Assembly (NCBI GenBank): GCA_012719415.1
Contig: JAAYAK010000008.1
Coordinates: forward strand, 1 to 39,108
Reading direction: 5' to 3'
DNA: 39,108 bases
Source of the DNA: Syntrophorhabdus sp.
GTDB taxonomy: Bacteria; Desulfobacterota; Syntrophorhabdia; Syntrophorhabdales; Syntrophorhabdaceae
The notes under the pieces are model-generated. The model was not told the origin of the DNA. It searched no databases and saw only the letters and a program-made list of their open reading frames with translations. Position numbers and translations under genes: made by a program. Each line of letters begins with the position of its first letter. The stretch's first letter is position 1. This document shows positions 15,980 through 25,080 of the stretch, in pieces.

Positions 15980-18064
15980 ATGGAAGAAAATATAACTATC
16001 GAATTCGCGGGTCGACCGTTGACCCTCAGTGCCGGGGGTTTGGCCAAGCAGGCCGATGGAAGCGTTCTGGCGCGCTACGGGGACACGGTTGTCCTCGTCA
16101 CCGCCGTTGCCGAGAAACAGGAGAGGGACAAGGATTTCCTGCCGCTCACCGTCAACTACCAGGAGATGTCATATGCAGCCGGCAAGTTCCCCGGGGGTTT
16201 CTTCAAGAGGGAGGGACGTCCGACGACGCGGGAGATACTCACATCCCGCCTCATCGACAGGCCCCTGAGACCTCTTTTTCCCAAGAACTGGCGATACGAG
16301 ACCCAGGTCATCTCGACGGTGCTTTCCGCCGATCAGGACAACGATCCCGGCGTCCTGAGCCTCGTGGGGGCATCCTGCGCGGTCACCATTTCGGACATTC
16401 CCCATGACGGACCCTTCGCGGGTGTCAGGGTGGGCAGGATCGGCGGTGTTTTCGTCGCGAACCCGACCTTTCCCGAGATGGCCGACAGCGATATCGATAT
16501 CGTCGTCACGGCAACCCGTGACGCCATCATCATGGTGGAGGGCGAGGCACACTTCGTGAAGGGCACGGATCTCATCGAAGCGATCGAGTTCGGCCACCAG
16601 GCCATGATGCCTCTCATCGAGATGCAGGAGAAGCTCCGGGAAAAGATCGGAAGGCCGAAGAGGCAGATACCGGTCCCCCAGGACCTGGAGGAGAAGAAGA
16701 AAGAGGTCCGCGCCATCGTGGAGAAGGACCTCATCGACAGCTTTGGCGTGAAGGCGAAACTGCGGCGGTACGAGCGACAGGATGCGATATTGAACGACCT
16801 CAAGGCCCGTTACTCCGAAGAGGAGGCAGGGATCATCGCCAAGGTCTACGAAGATGTGACACGGGACCTCATGCGGGAGCAGCTCCTGTCGACGGGCAGA
16901 CGCATCGACGGACGGGTCACGGACGAGATCCGTCCCATCTCCTGCGTCGTCGGCGCCCTCCCCAGGACGCATGGCTCCGCGGTATTCACCCGGGGCGAGA
17001 CGCAGGCACTGGCGGTCACCACCTTCGGAACATCCGATGACGAGCAGAAGATCGAATCCCTCCACGAGGGAGAGACGTACAAGACCTTCCTGCTCCATTA
17101 CAATTTCACGCCCTTTTCCGTTGGTGAGGTCTCGATGCTGAGGGGACCGACACGGCGCGAGATAGGTCACGGCAATCTTGCCGAGAGGGCTCTGACCCCG
17201 ATCCTGCCCGAGAGGGAGGCATTCCCGTACACGATCAGGATCGTTTCGGAGATCCTCGAGTCGAACGGTTCCTCTTCGATGGCCACGGTATGCGGCGGCT
17301 GCCTTTCGCTCATGGATGCCGGCGTGCCCATCAAGGAGCCCGTTGCGGGCATCGCCATGGGCCTCGTGAAGGAGGGCGACCGGGAACTCATCCTTTCCGA
17401 CATCCTCGGTGACGAGGACCACCTCGGCGATATGGATTTCAAGATCGCCGGCACCCGGGAAGGTGTCACGGCCATCCAGATGGATATCAAGATAAAGGGG
17501 ATATCAAAGGACACCATGGAGAAGGCGGTCATCCAGGGTCAGCAGGGTGTCGGCAGGATCCTCGATATCATGACGGGGACGATTCCGGCACCGAGGGAGA
17601 ACCTTTCGCCCTACGCACCCAGGATCTACACGATGACGATCAAGCCCGACAAGATCCGGGAGGTCATCGGCCCGGGTGGAAAGGTGATACGGAGCATCAT
17701 TGAGAGGACGGGCGTCAAGATAGACATCGACGATTCCGGGACGGTGAATATCGTTTCCGTGGACGAGGAGTCCGCCAACGCCGCCATCGAGATCGTCAAA
17801 TCCATTGTGAAAGAGGTCGAGGTGGGCGCCGTCTACGAAGGCAAGGTGCGGCGGGTGCTCGATGCCGGTGTCATCGTGGAACTCGGGCCCAACCTGGACG
17901 GTTTCTGCCACGTGAGCCAGCTCGATGACAAGTTCGTCAAGAAGGCCTCCGATGTGGTCAGGGAAGGCGACGACATCACCGTAAAGGTCATCGGCGTGGA
18001 AGACAACGGGAGGGTAAAACTGTCGAGAAAGGCTGTCCTCAAGGACCAGAGGGGACAGCATTAA
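15980..18064 (+). CDS. pnp: Polyribonucleotide nucleotidyltransferase (PNPase)
   Basis: This 694-residue 3'-to-5' phosphorolytic exoribonuclease is of normal length. It has two RNase PH domains: residues ~10-140 (TVVLVTAVAEKQERDKDFLPLTVNYQE) and ~310-545. The catalytic acidic patch is in DILGDEDHLGDMDFKIAGT. An all-alpha linker lies between them. A KH domain follows (IREVIGPGGKVIRSIIERTG), then an S1 domain (YEGKVRRVLDAGVIVELGPNLDGFCHVSQL). It degrades mRNA and processes RNA. It lies 18 bases after rpsO and four bases before the M16 peptidase gene. Confidence 0.97.
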   Translation: MEENITIEFAGRPLTLSAGGLAKQADGSVLARYGDTVVLVTAVAEKQERDKDFLPLTVNYQEMSYAAGKFPGGFFKREGRPTTREILTSRLIDRPLRPLFPKNWRYETQVISTVLSADQDNDPGVLSLVGASCAVTISDIPHDGPFAGVRVGRIGGVFVANPTFPEMADSDIDIVVTATRDAIIMVEGEAHFVKGTDLIEAIEFGHQAMMPLIEMQEKLREKIGRPKRQIPVPQDLEEKKKEVRAIVEKDLIDSFGVKAKLRRYERQDAILNDLKARYSEEEAGIIAKVYEDVTRDLMREQLLSTGRRIDGRVTDEIRPISCVVGALPRTHGSAVFTRGETQALAVTTFGTSDDEQKIESLHEGETYKTFLLHYNFTPFSVGEVSMLRGPTRREIGHGNLAERALTPILPEREAFPYTIRIVSEILESNGSSSMATVCGGCLSLMDAGVPIKEPVAGIAMGLVKEGDRELILSDILGDEDHLGDMDFKIAGTREGVTAIQMDIKIKGISKDTMEKAVIQGQQGVGRILDIMTGTIPAPRENLSPYAPRIYTMTIKPDKIREVIGPGGKVIRSIIERTGVKIDIDDSGTVNIVSVDEESANAAIEIVKSIVKEVEVGAVYEGKVRRVLDAGVIVELGPNLDGFCHVSQLDDKFVKKASDVVREGDDITVKVIGVEDNGRVKLSRKAVLKDQRGQH

Positions 18065-18068
18065 TTAG

Positions 18069-19328
18069 ATGTATAAGAAGACCGTACTCGATAACGGTAT
18101 CACCGTCGTTACAGAATCCATCGCATACTATTCGACGGTTTCGATAGGTATATGGTGGAAGGCGGGGAGCCGTTACGAGACGGCAGGCGTGAACGGCATC
18201 TCTCATTTCATCGAACACATGCTCTTCAAGGGGACGACGGGGCGCACGGCGTACGACATCGCCCGCGAGATCGACGCCATCGGCGGTTCGCTGAACGCCT
18301 TCACGGGCAGGGAATACACCTGTCTGTACGCGCGGGTCCTGCGCAAGGACCTCAACGTGGCCCTCGACATCATTGCGGACATGTACCGCGATTCACTCTT
18401 CAGCTCCGAGGACATCGAGAAGGAGCGTTACGTCATCATTCAAGAGATCAAGATGATCGAGGACAATCCTGAGGAGTATATCTACGACATGTTCAATGCC
18501 TCCTACTACAAGGACCACGCCCTCGGGATGCCCATACTGGGCACTGAGGAATCCGTGGAAGGCCTCACCGGCGGTCAGCTGACGGCCTGTTTCAGAGACC
18601 TCTACGGACCGGAGAACGCCATAATCACCGTGAGCGGCAGGGTGAACCACGAGGCCTGCGTGGAAGAGATAAGGCGTCGTTTTTCAGGCATTCCCGCGGG
18701 AAAAGACGACGGCAGGATGCTTATCCCGCCTCGCGCGACCACGGGGATCGACATTTACGAAAAGGACCTGGAGCATGTGTACCTGTGCATAGGCACGGAC
18801 GGCGTCAGCCAGGTCGACAGGCGCAGGTATGTGCTCTACGTCCTGAACGCGATAATGGGCGGCAGCATGAGCTCCCACCTTTTCCAGGAGATACGGGAAC
18901 AGAGGGGCCTCGTGTACAATATCTATTCCTATGTCAATTGCTACCATGACGCGGGCACGTTCGGGATATCGACGTCCACGTCCCAGGAATCCATAGCGGA
19001 GGTGCTCACCCTCATCAGGGAGGAGATAGCGCGGATCCGGGACAGGGGCATAACCGACGCCGAGCTGTCCTTCTCGAAAGAGCATATAAAAGGGAACCTC
19101 TTCATCGCCCTCGAAGGGTCGGAGACACGTATGGGCCGCCTCGCGAAGAACGAGATATACTTCGGGACATACATCCCCCTCAAGGAAACCCTCCGGGAGA
19201 TAGACGGGATCAGCAAGAAGGACGTGGCTGCCATTGCCCGGGAGATATTCGACAGCATGAAGATGGTGTCCCTCACCGTGCTCGGCAATGTGGACCGCGA
19301 GAAGGTCGAAAGGGTATGGAGAGAATAG
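18069..19328 (+). CDS. M16-family zinc metallopeptidase (YmxG/PqqL-like)
   Basis: This 419-residue single-unit M16 protein has the inverted zinc motif HFIEH (HxxEH) in GISHFIEHMLFKGTTGRTAYDIAREIDAIGGSLNAFTGREYT. The distal glutamate lies in YVIIQEIKMIEDNPEE, about 75 residues downstream, so the active site is complete. The C-terminal half is the non-catalytic M16 domain with the RxxY-type REQRGLVYNIYSY. Proteins of this group sit directly after pnp in many bacteria. Their natural substrates are not established. No signal peptide is visible, so a cytoplasmic location is likely. The 3' end overlaps dut by 13 bases. Confidence 0.93.
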   Translation: MYKKTVLDNGITVVTESIAYYSTVSIGIWWKAGSRYETAGVNGISHFIEHMLFKGTTGRTAYDIAREIDAIGGSLNAFTGREYTCLYARVLRKDLNVALDIIADMYRDSLFSSEDIEKERYVIIQEIKMIEDNPEEYIYDMFNASYYKDHALGMPILGTEESVEGLTGGQLTACFRDLYGPENAIITVSGRVNHEACVEEIRRRFSGIPAGKDDGRMLIPPRATTGIDIYEKDLEHVYLCIGTDGVSQVDRRRYVLYVLNAIMGGSMSSHLFQEIREQRGLVYNIYSYVNCYHDAGTFGISTSTSQESIAEVLTLIREEIARIRDRGITDAELSFSKEHIKGNLFIALEGSETRMGRLAKNEIYFGTYIPLKETLREIDGISKKDVAAIAREIFDSMKMVSLTVLGNVDREKVERVWRE

Positions 19329-19756
19329 AGGTCTTCATCAAGACGCGTGATGGTGCAACGGTTCCGGTGTACGCGACAGACCGTTCCTCCGGCGTCGATC
19401 TCTGTGCCCTCGTTGAAGACCCCGTTATCCTTGGTCCCATGGAACGTGCTCTTATCCCTACGGGCATATTCATCGGCATACCCGAGGGTTTCGAGGGGGA
19501 GGTGCGGCCCCGCAGCGGCATCGCCCACAGGCACGGGGTGACGGTGCTCAACACCCCGGGCACCATCGATTCCGATTACCGGGGCGAGGTCAAGGTGATC
19601 CTGATCAACCTGGGCCGGGAGCCTTTCACGATAAACAGGGGAGACCGCATTGCCCAGATGGTCTTCAAGAGACTGGCCCGGGTGGATTTCCGGCCTGTTG
19701 CAAGTCTTGCCGATACGCACCGCGGCGAGGGAGGTTTCGGTTCCACGGGGGTGTAG
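19316..19756 (+). CDS. dut: Deoxyuridine 5'-triphosphate nucleotidohydrolase (dUTPase)
   Basis: This 146-residue trimeric dUTPase hydrolyses dUTP to dUMP and keeps uracil out of DNA. The five family motifs are present: SSGVDLCAL (I), RPRSGIAHRHGV (II), NTPGTIDSDYRGEVKVILIN (III), RGDRIAQMVF (IV) and the C-terminal RGEGGFGSTG (V), which closes over the substrate. The start lies inside the end of the M16 gene, so the genes are coupled. The type-4 uracil-DNA glycosylase at 35947-36570 works on the same problem from the repair side, but is not linked to it. Confidence 0.95.
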   Translation: MERIEVFIKTRDGATVPVYATDRSSGVDLCALVEDPVILGPMERALIPTGIFIGIPEGFEGEVRPRSGIAHRHGVTVLNTPGTIDSDYRGEVKVILINLGREPFTINRGDRIAQMVFKRLARVDFRPVASLADTHRGEGGFGSTGV

Positions 19757-19770
19757 GGGAGATACGGCGG

Positions 19771-20634
19771 GTGGAACGTCTCTATCACCATCTTGACAGT
19801 TATGTCCGTCACCTTGTTTCGGAGCGCGGCGCCTCGCCGCATACCGTGGAGGCGTACAACCGCGATATCCTGACATTCATACGGTATCTTGAGGAGATGG
19901 CCTGCCCGGAGCCTGAAAGGCGCCACGTGGAATCCTTTATCGGATACATGCGCGAAAAGGGCAGGTCGACACGGAGCGTCGTGAGATGCCTGTCCGCGCT
20001 GAGGGGTTTCTTCAATTACCTCCTCCTCGACGGCAAGGTCGCGGTGAGCCCCCTTGAGGATGTCGATACACCGAGGTTTCGGCCGCCCATTCCCCGGGTG
20101 CTCTCCGAGGACGAGATGGGCGAGCTCATCCGCCTGCCCCAGGGAGAGAAGATGGCCCTGAGAGACAGGACGATGCTTGAGCTTCTTTACGCGACGGGCC
20201 TGAGGGTCTCGGAGCTCATAAGCCTCAAGAAAGGCGATGTCAACCTGGATGGCGGGTTCGTCGTCGCCATGGGAAAGCGCTCCAAGGAACGGGTCGTGCC
20301 GCTCGGCTCCTATTCGAGGGACGCCATCAGGGCCTACCTCGACGCGGAAAGACCCCGGGGCCAGTACCTTTTTCCGAACCGCCGCGGCGGTATGATGACC
20401 CGTCAGGCCGTCTGGAAGATCATACGGAAGTACGGCCTCAAGCTGTCACGGGGCAAGGTGTCGCCTCATACCATACGGCATACCTTCGCCACACACCTGC
20501 TTGAGGGCGGCGCGGACCTGCGGTCGGTCCAGGTGCTCCTGGGACACGAGGACATATCCACAACACAGATATACACCCACGTCGACCGCAAGCGCCTGAA
20601 GGAGATCCACAAGAAACACCACCCGAGGGGTTAA
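19771..20634 (+). CDS. xerD: Tyrosine recombinase XerC/XerD
   Basis: This 287-residue tyrosine recombinase starts at a GTG with GGGGAGA upstream. The N-terminal SAM-like core-binding domain spans about residues 1-95. The catalytic domain has the first Arg in YATGLRVSELISLKKGDV, the Lys in GKRSKERVVPL, HTIRHTFATHLLEGGADLRSVQVLLGHEDISTTQIYTHVD with HxxR and H, and the nucleophile Tyr in QIYTHV. It is complete and of the length expected for chromosome-dimer resolution recombinases. Whether it is XerC or XerD cannot be settled by eye. Housekeeping neighbours argue against an integrase of a mobile element. The stop overlaps the next start. Confidence 0.9.
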   Translation: MERLYHHLDSYVRHLVSERGASPHTVEAYNRDILTFIRYLEEMACPEPERRHVESFIGYMREKGRSTRSVVRCLSALRGFFNYLLLDGKVAVSPLEDVDTPRFRPPIPRVLSEDEMGELIRLPQGEKMALRDRTMLELLYATGLRVSELISLKKGDVNLDGGFVVAMGKRSKERVVPLGSYSRDAIRAYLDAERPRGQYLFPNRRGGMMTRQAVWKIIRKYGLKLSRGKVSPHTIRHTFATHLLEGGADLRSVQVLLGHEDISTTQIYTHVDRKRLKEIHKKHHPRG

Positions 20635-23273
20635 TGAAGGTCATCACGTCCCATATGAACGCGGATTTCGATTCTCTCTCCTCGATGGTGGCGGCGAGGA
20701 AACTCTACCCCGACGCGACCCTCGTCTTCCCCGGGTCCCAGGAGAAGACGCTTCGGGATTTTCTCATCCACTCTACCCTTTATCTCTTCGACATAGCCAA
20801 GCTCAAGGAAATAGACCATCGTTCCGTCGATACCCTTATCCTCGTCGATACCCGCGACAAGACGCGCATCGGTGACCTCGCGAAAGTGGCGGATAACCCG
20901 AAGGTCGCGGTACATGTCTACGACCATCACCCCGATTCCGCGGATGACGTGAAGGCCGACCTTCAGGTGGTCAGGAGCGTCGGCGCGACGGTGACGATCC
21001 TTGTCTCCATGATAAGAGAGAGGGGTATCAGCGTCACGCCCGAGGAGGCCACGATAATGATGCTGGGCATCTACGAGGAGACGGGCAGCTTCAGGTTCTC
21101 GTCCACGACCGTCGAGGATTTCGAGGCCGCGTCCTATCTTCTTTCACAGGGAGCCAACATCAATCTTGTTTCCGACATGCTTGTCCGGGAATTGACCCCG
21201 GAACAGGTTTTCCTTCTCAACGACATCATCAAGAACGCGGCGGTCTACAATATCAACGGAATCGATATCGTCATCACCGAGGGGAGCACGGAACAATATG
21301 TCGGGGACCTCGCGGTCATTGTCCATAAATACAGGGATATGGAGAACATCAACGCCGTCTTTGCCCTTTTCCGGATGGAGGACCGCATCCACATCATAGG
21401 GCGCAGCAGGATACCCGAGGTGGATTCGGGGTACGTCATGTCGCTGCTCGGCGGCGGAGGCCACAAGGTCGCCGCGTCCTCCACGATCAAGGAGATGACC
21501 CTTCCCGAGGCGAAGGAAAAACTCATCGAGATCCTTCGCAACAGTGTCAAACCACTCTGGAAAGCGAAGGACATCATGTTCTTCCCCGTCAAGTCCGTCG
21601 ATTCGCAAAGCGCCATAAGCGAGGCCCTGAGCATTCTCACGAAGTATAATATAAACGCCATGCCGGTGCTCTCGCGGAGCAAGGTGGTGGGTGTCATCAC
21701 GCGGCAGGTGGCGGCGAAGGCACTGTTCCACAAGCTGGCGGCACAGCCCGTCGACGATTACATGTTCACCGAATTCCAGTCGGTGGGTCCCGAGGACTCC
21801 ATCGAGGCGGTAAAGGAGAAGATCATCGGCACCAACCAGCGATTCCTTCCCGTGGTGGAGAAGAATGAGCTCAAGGGTGCCATCACGAGAACGGACCTCC
21901 TGAGGGTCCTCGAGGACGAGATCGCCAAGACCGTCCTGGAGAAGCTCGAGTTCCACGAGAAATACGTGCAGCGCAAGAACGTCCGCAAGCTCATGGAGGA
22001 GCGGCTGGACGAGGTGACGATGGAAAAGCTCGTGAACATGGGGAGCCTTGCCGACGAGATGGGTTTTCACGCTTATCTCGTGGGCGGTTTCGTACGGGAC
22101 CTCCTTCTCCGCAACGAGAACTATGACATCGACATCGTCATCGAGGGTGACGGCATCGCCTTTGCCGAGGAGATGGTGAAGAGGTTCCACACGAGGATGC
22201 GTTCCCACAGGGAGTTCTCCACAGCAAAGGTGCTCTTTCCCGACGGCTTCAAGATCGACATCGCAACGGCCCGTCTCGAATACTACAGGGCTCCGGCCGC
22301 GCTGCCCACCGTGGAGCACGGTTCGCTGAAGCTGGACCTTCACCGCCGCGATTTCACCATCAACACGCTTGCCATATCCCTTAACAGGAACACCTTCGGC
22401 GAGCTCGTGGACTTTTTCAGCGCCCAGCGGGACATCAAGGAAAAGACGATCCGCGTCCTCCACAGCCTGAGCTTCGTGGAAGACCCGACGAGGGTGTTCC
22501 GCGCCATCCGCTTTGAGAAGCGATTCGGGTTCAAGATCGGCAAACAGACCCTGAACCTCATCAAGAATGCCGTCAAGCTGAATTTTCTCGCCAGGATGCG
22601 GGGGAAGAGGATATGGGCGGAGCTGGCGCTCATCCTGAAGGAGGAGGCACCGGAGGGCATCCTCGCCAGGCTTGCCGAACTCGACCTCCTGCGTTTCATC
22701 TCGCCGGACATTGTCTTCAACAAGGACAAGGAAAGGCTCTTCGCCGAGATGCACGGCGTGTATCAGTGGCACGAGTTCCTCTACCAGGGCAAGTCCGTGG
22801 ATAAGGTCCAGTTCTACATTCTTGCCGTCGTGGACAACATGAAGCTTCCCGATGTCGCGGAATTCGCGGCGCGCATGGAGATAAGCGAACGTTTCAGGAG
22901 ACGCGCCGTCGAGAATGTCGAGCGTTTACGGTTTGCCATGGCACGTTTCTCCCAGGGAATGGCGGGCATAAAGAAGAGCGAGGTGTACCGGTTGCTGGAA
23001 GGTCTTTCCCGGGAGGCCCTGCTTTTCATCATGGCCAGGACCCGCTCACAGGAGGTCAAGAAGGCGATCTCGAACTATATCACCCACCACGACTCGTTCA
23101 GGCCCTTCACGACCGGCAATGATCTCAAGAAGCTCGGTGTTCCGGAAGGCCCCCTTTACAAGGAGATCCTCGAGGACCTGAAGGATGCGAAGATCGACAT
23201 GAACCTCAAGACCAAGGAAGCGGAGTCCCACTACCTTGAGACCTATCTCGGCGAAAAGGGGATCCTGAGATGA
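20634..23273 (+). CDS. DHH-CBS-tRNA nucleotidyltransferase fusion (CCA- or A-adding enzyme)
   Basis: This 879-residue fusion has a DHH domain at about 1-150 (TSHMNADFDSLSSM, VDTRDKTR, YDHHPDSADD, YEETGSFRFSST) and a DHHA1 domain ending in LLGGGGHKVAASS (~280). Two CBS domains follow (about 315-430). The class II nucleotidyltransferase domain begins at ~475, with YLVGGFVRDLLLRNENYDIDIVIEGDG carrying the metal aspartates, then LHRRDFTINTLAISLN and DPTRVFRAIRFEKRFGF. A helical tRNA-binding tail completes it. It should add CCA, or only part of it, to tRNA 3' ends, and the DHH half may be a phosphoesterase. CBS domains usually sense adenine nucleotides. Similar fusions are known in other bacteria. 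It overlaps xerD by one base and scpA by four. Confidence 0.9.
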   Translation: MKVITSHMNADFDSLSSMVAARKLYPDATLVFPGSQEKTLRDFLIHSTLYLFDIAKLKEIDHRSVDTLILVDTRDKTRIGDLAKVADNPKVAVHVYDHHPDSADDVKADLQVVRSVGATVTILVSMIRERGISVTPEEATIMMLGIYEETGSFRFSSTTVEDFEAASYLLSQGANINLVSDMLVRELTPEQVFLLNDIIKNAAVYNINGIDIVITEGSTEQYVGDLAVIVHKYRDMENINAVFALFRMEDRIHIIGRSRIPEVDSGYVMSLLGGGGHKVAASSTIKEMTLPEAKEKLIEILRNSVKPLWKAKDIMFFPVKSVDSQSAISEALSILTKYNINAMPVLSRSKVVGVITRQVAAKALFHKLAAQPVDDYMFTEFQSVGPEDSIEAVKEKIIGTNQRFLPVVEKNELKGAITRTDLLRVLEDEIAKTVLEKLEFHEKYVQRKNVRKLMEERLDEVTMEKLVNMGSLADEMGFHAYLVGGFVRDLLLRNENYDIDIVIEGDGIAFAEEMVKRFHTRMRSHREFSTAKVLFPDGFKIDIATARLEYYRAPAALPTVEHGSLKLDLHRRDFTINTLAISLNRNTFGELVDFFSAQRDIKEKTIRVLHSLSFVEDPTRVFRAIRFEKRFGFKIGKQTLNLIKNAVKLNFLARMRGKRIWAELALILKEEAPEGILARLAELDLLRFISPDIVFNKDKERLFAEMHGVYQWHEFLYQGKSVDKVQFYILAVVDNMKLPDVAEFAARMEISERFRRRAVENVERLRFAMARFSQGMAGIKKSEVYRLLEGLSREALLFIMARTRSQEVKKAISNYITHHDSFRPFTTGNDLKKLGVPEGPLYKEILEDLKDAKIDMNLKTKEAESHYLETYLGEKGILR

Positions 23274-23977
23274 GCCTTCTCGTTCCCGCGCTCGAGGTCC
23301 AGCTTGAATGCTATGAGGGCCCCATGGCGGTCCTCATCACCCTTATCAAGCGAAACAAGGTGAGCATATGGGACATCCCCATCGCCCTTATCACGGACCG
23401 TTTCCTCCAGTACGTGGAGATAGCGAAGGAGATGAACCTGAAGATAGCCGAGGATTTCATAGAGATGGCCTCCCTCCTTCTCTTCATCAAATCGAAGATG
23501 CTCCTGCCGTCCAGCGGGGCGAGCGAGGAGGAAGACCCCCGCGAAGAGCTCGTGGAGCGCATCATCGAGTACGAGCGCGTCAGGAGCATGGCCATCGCCA
23601 TTGGTGAACTGCCCCTGCTGGAACGTGATGTCTACTGCATCGGGCGGGGCAGCCTGGAGAAGGAGGCCGACTTCGACCTTCTGTGCCTGTGCAACCTCTA
23701 TTTCGAGCTCATGAACGTCAAGGAGGAGTCCTACTTCGTGGTGCGTGATGTGAAGCCGACCCTGGAGGAGAAGATCGCGGCGCTCAAGGACCTTCTGAGG
23801 TCCGATGGGTTCTTTGAATGGGACATCGCCGCCGGGGAGGAAAGGAACGAGCGCGTGGCCACCATCCTCGGGATGCTGGAGCTGGCCAAGATACGGGTGG
23901 CGACGCTGACACAGCGGCGCCCTTTTGGTAGAATTATCATGAAGACAAGGGACGCGGCGGCGCTTGCCGAAGCGTGA
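23270..23977 (+). CDS. scpA: Segregation and condensation protein ScpA
   Basis: This 235-residue kleisin links the SMC ATPase heads in chromosome condensation. The N-terminal LECYEGPMAVLITLIKRNKVSIWDIPIALITDRFLQYVE is the typical ScpA start (usually FEGPLDLLLHLI). IAEDFIEMASLLLFIKSKMLLP is the second conserved helix. The C-terminal winged helix (RNERVATILGMLELAKIRVATLTQ) contacts SMC. ScpA is usually followed by scpB, but here sppA is next and scpB is not in the window. The ATG overlaps the stop of the tRNA nucleotidyltransferase gene. Confidence 0.92.
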   Translation: MSLLVPALEVQLECYEGPMAVLITLIKRNKVSIWDIPIALITDRFLQYVEIAKEMNLKIAEDFIEMASLLLFIKSKMLLPSSGASEEEDPREELVERIIEYERVRSMAIAIGELPLLERDVYCIGRGSLEKEADFDLLCLCNLYFELMNVKEESYFVVRDVKPTLEEKIAALKDLLRSDGFFEWDIAAGEERNERVATILGMLELAKIRVATLTQRRPFGRIIMKTRDAAALAEA

Positions 23978-24046
23978 GCAGCGGCGCCGGACTGACAGGG
24001 GCGGCGAAGGCGGTTTCCATGCGCGGCCTCTGCAAGGAGGGATGAG

Positions 24047-24907
24047 ATGGCCGGTCGGACAGGCAGGAAGGTTTTGCTCATTGTTACCGTGGTGATAGCG
24101 GCGGTGATCTTTGCCGCGAGCGTTCTGCCCGGCATTATCGGTGGAGCCGGCGGGGGAAAGATCGGTGTCGTGGAGATCGAAGGGACCATCTCCGATCTCA
24201 AGGAAGTCATGGCCGACATGGCCAGATTCAAAGAGGACGACGGCATCCGCGGTGTCATTGTTCGTATCAATTCGCCCGGCGGGGCGGTGGGCCCCACGCA
24301 GGAGGCGGCGACGGAGCTCAAGAAGCTCAAGGCGGTCAAGAAGGTCTATGTCTCGATGGGGTCCGTCTGTGCTTCGGGGGGTTACTATATCGCCTCCGTG
24401 GGTGAGAAGCTCTATGCCAACCCGTCGACCATCACCGGGTCCATCGGTGTCATCATGCAGCAGACCGTCGTGGAGGAGCTGATGAAGAAGATCGGCGTGC
24501 AGAGCAACACCCTCAAGGCGGGATCCATGAAGGACGTGGGCAGTCCCTTCAGGAAGATGACCGACAGCGAGCGTCAGTATCTGCAGAGCATCATCGACAA
24601 CATCCATGAACAGTTCATCAAGGATGTGGCGGCGGGACGGAAGATGCCACTCGACAAGACACGGACACTCGCGGACGGCAGGATATACACGGGCCTGCAG
24701 GCAAAGGAGGCGGGGCTCATAGACGGGATAGGCACCTTCTACGATGTCGTCGACGAGATGAAGAAGGCCGTCGGTATCAAGGGGAAACCGGAGCTCGTCT
24801 ACGGCAAGAGGCCTTTCGCTCCTCTCAGGTGGCTCTTCTCCTCCATGGCGCGGGAAATGCTCGGCCGCGAACAGGCGGAACCTTTCCAGTACAAGTACAC
24901 ACCCTAG
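24047..24907 (+). CDS. sppA: Signal peptide peptidase SppA (S49 family)
   Basis: This 286-residue inner-membrane protease of the short SppA type has one N-terminal membrane segment (about residues 8-30) that anchors a periplasmic catalytic domain. The catalytic serine lies in SVCASGGYYIA, and the general-base lysine lies in LKAGSMKDVGSPFR, about 50 residues later. IRGVIVRINSPGGAV and ITGSIGVI are further S49 motifs. It degrades cleaved signal peptides. GGAGGG precedes the ATG. It closes the long plus-strand run, and a short TTCAAG repeat follows the stop codon. Confidence 0.94.
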   Translation: MAGRTGRKVLLIVTVVIAAVIFAASVLPGIIGGAGGGKIGVVEIEGTISDLKEVMADMARFKEDDGIRGVIVRINSPGGAVGPTQEAATELKKLKAVKKVYVSMGSVCASGGYYIASVGEKLYANPSTITGSIGVIMQQTVVEELMKKIGVQSNTLKAGSMKDVGSPFRKMTDSERQYLQSIIDNIHEQFIKDVAAGRKMPLDKTRTLADGRIYTGLQAKEAGLIDGIGTFYDVVDEMKKAVGIKGKPELVYGKRPFAPLRWLFSSMAREMLGREQAEPFQYKYTP

Positions 24908-24910
24908 AGG

Positions 24911-24945
24911 CGGTTCCAGGGTTCAAGGGTTCAAGAGTCTAAAAG
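24911..24945. repeat. Short TTCAAG repeat copy after sppA
   Basis: CGGTTCCAGGGTTCAAGG and then GTTCAAGAGTCTAAAAG form two full and one decayed 8-bp unit. They start three bases after the sppA stop codon. The opening CGGTTC matches the first unit of the larger element at 1375-1569, so it belongs to the same family. No inverted partner is visible here. Confidence 0.75.
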
Positions 24946-25003
24946 CCCGGAAGTTACGGGACAGGACGATCTCGGCACGGGTTCCGCGTTCTCAGCCCCC
25001 CCG

Positions 25004-25033
25004 TTGACAACCCACCTCCAATCCGGCTATATT
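25004..25033 (+). promoter_or_regulatory. Strong sigma70 promoter of the DUF364 gene
   Basis: A perfect TTGACA at 25004-25009 and TATATT at 25028-25033 are separated by 18 bases. The expected start near 25040 leaves a leader of about 40 bases that carries AAAGGGGGTG before the TTG start codon. Confidence 0.8.
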
Positions 25034-25080
25034 ACGCTAGCTAACAAACTATACAACGAACCGTAAAAGGGGGTGAATCT

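Noticed and set aside
19771..20634. Integrase of a mobile element
   Set aside because: The recombinase lies inside a co-directional housekeeping run with overlapping neighbours, has XerC/D length, and no attachment site or phage gene is present.
21144..22772. 542-codon minus-strand frame opposite the DHH-CBS-CCA gene
   Set aside because: It is an antisense shadow of a clearly conserved multidomain enzyme.
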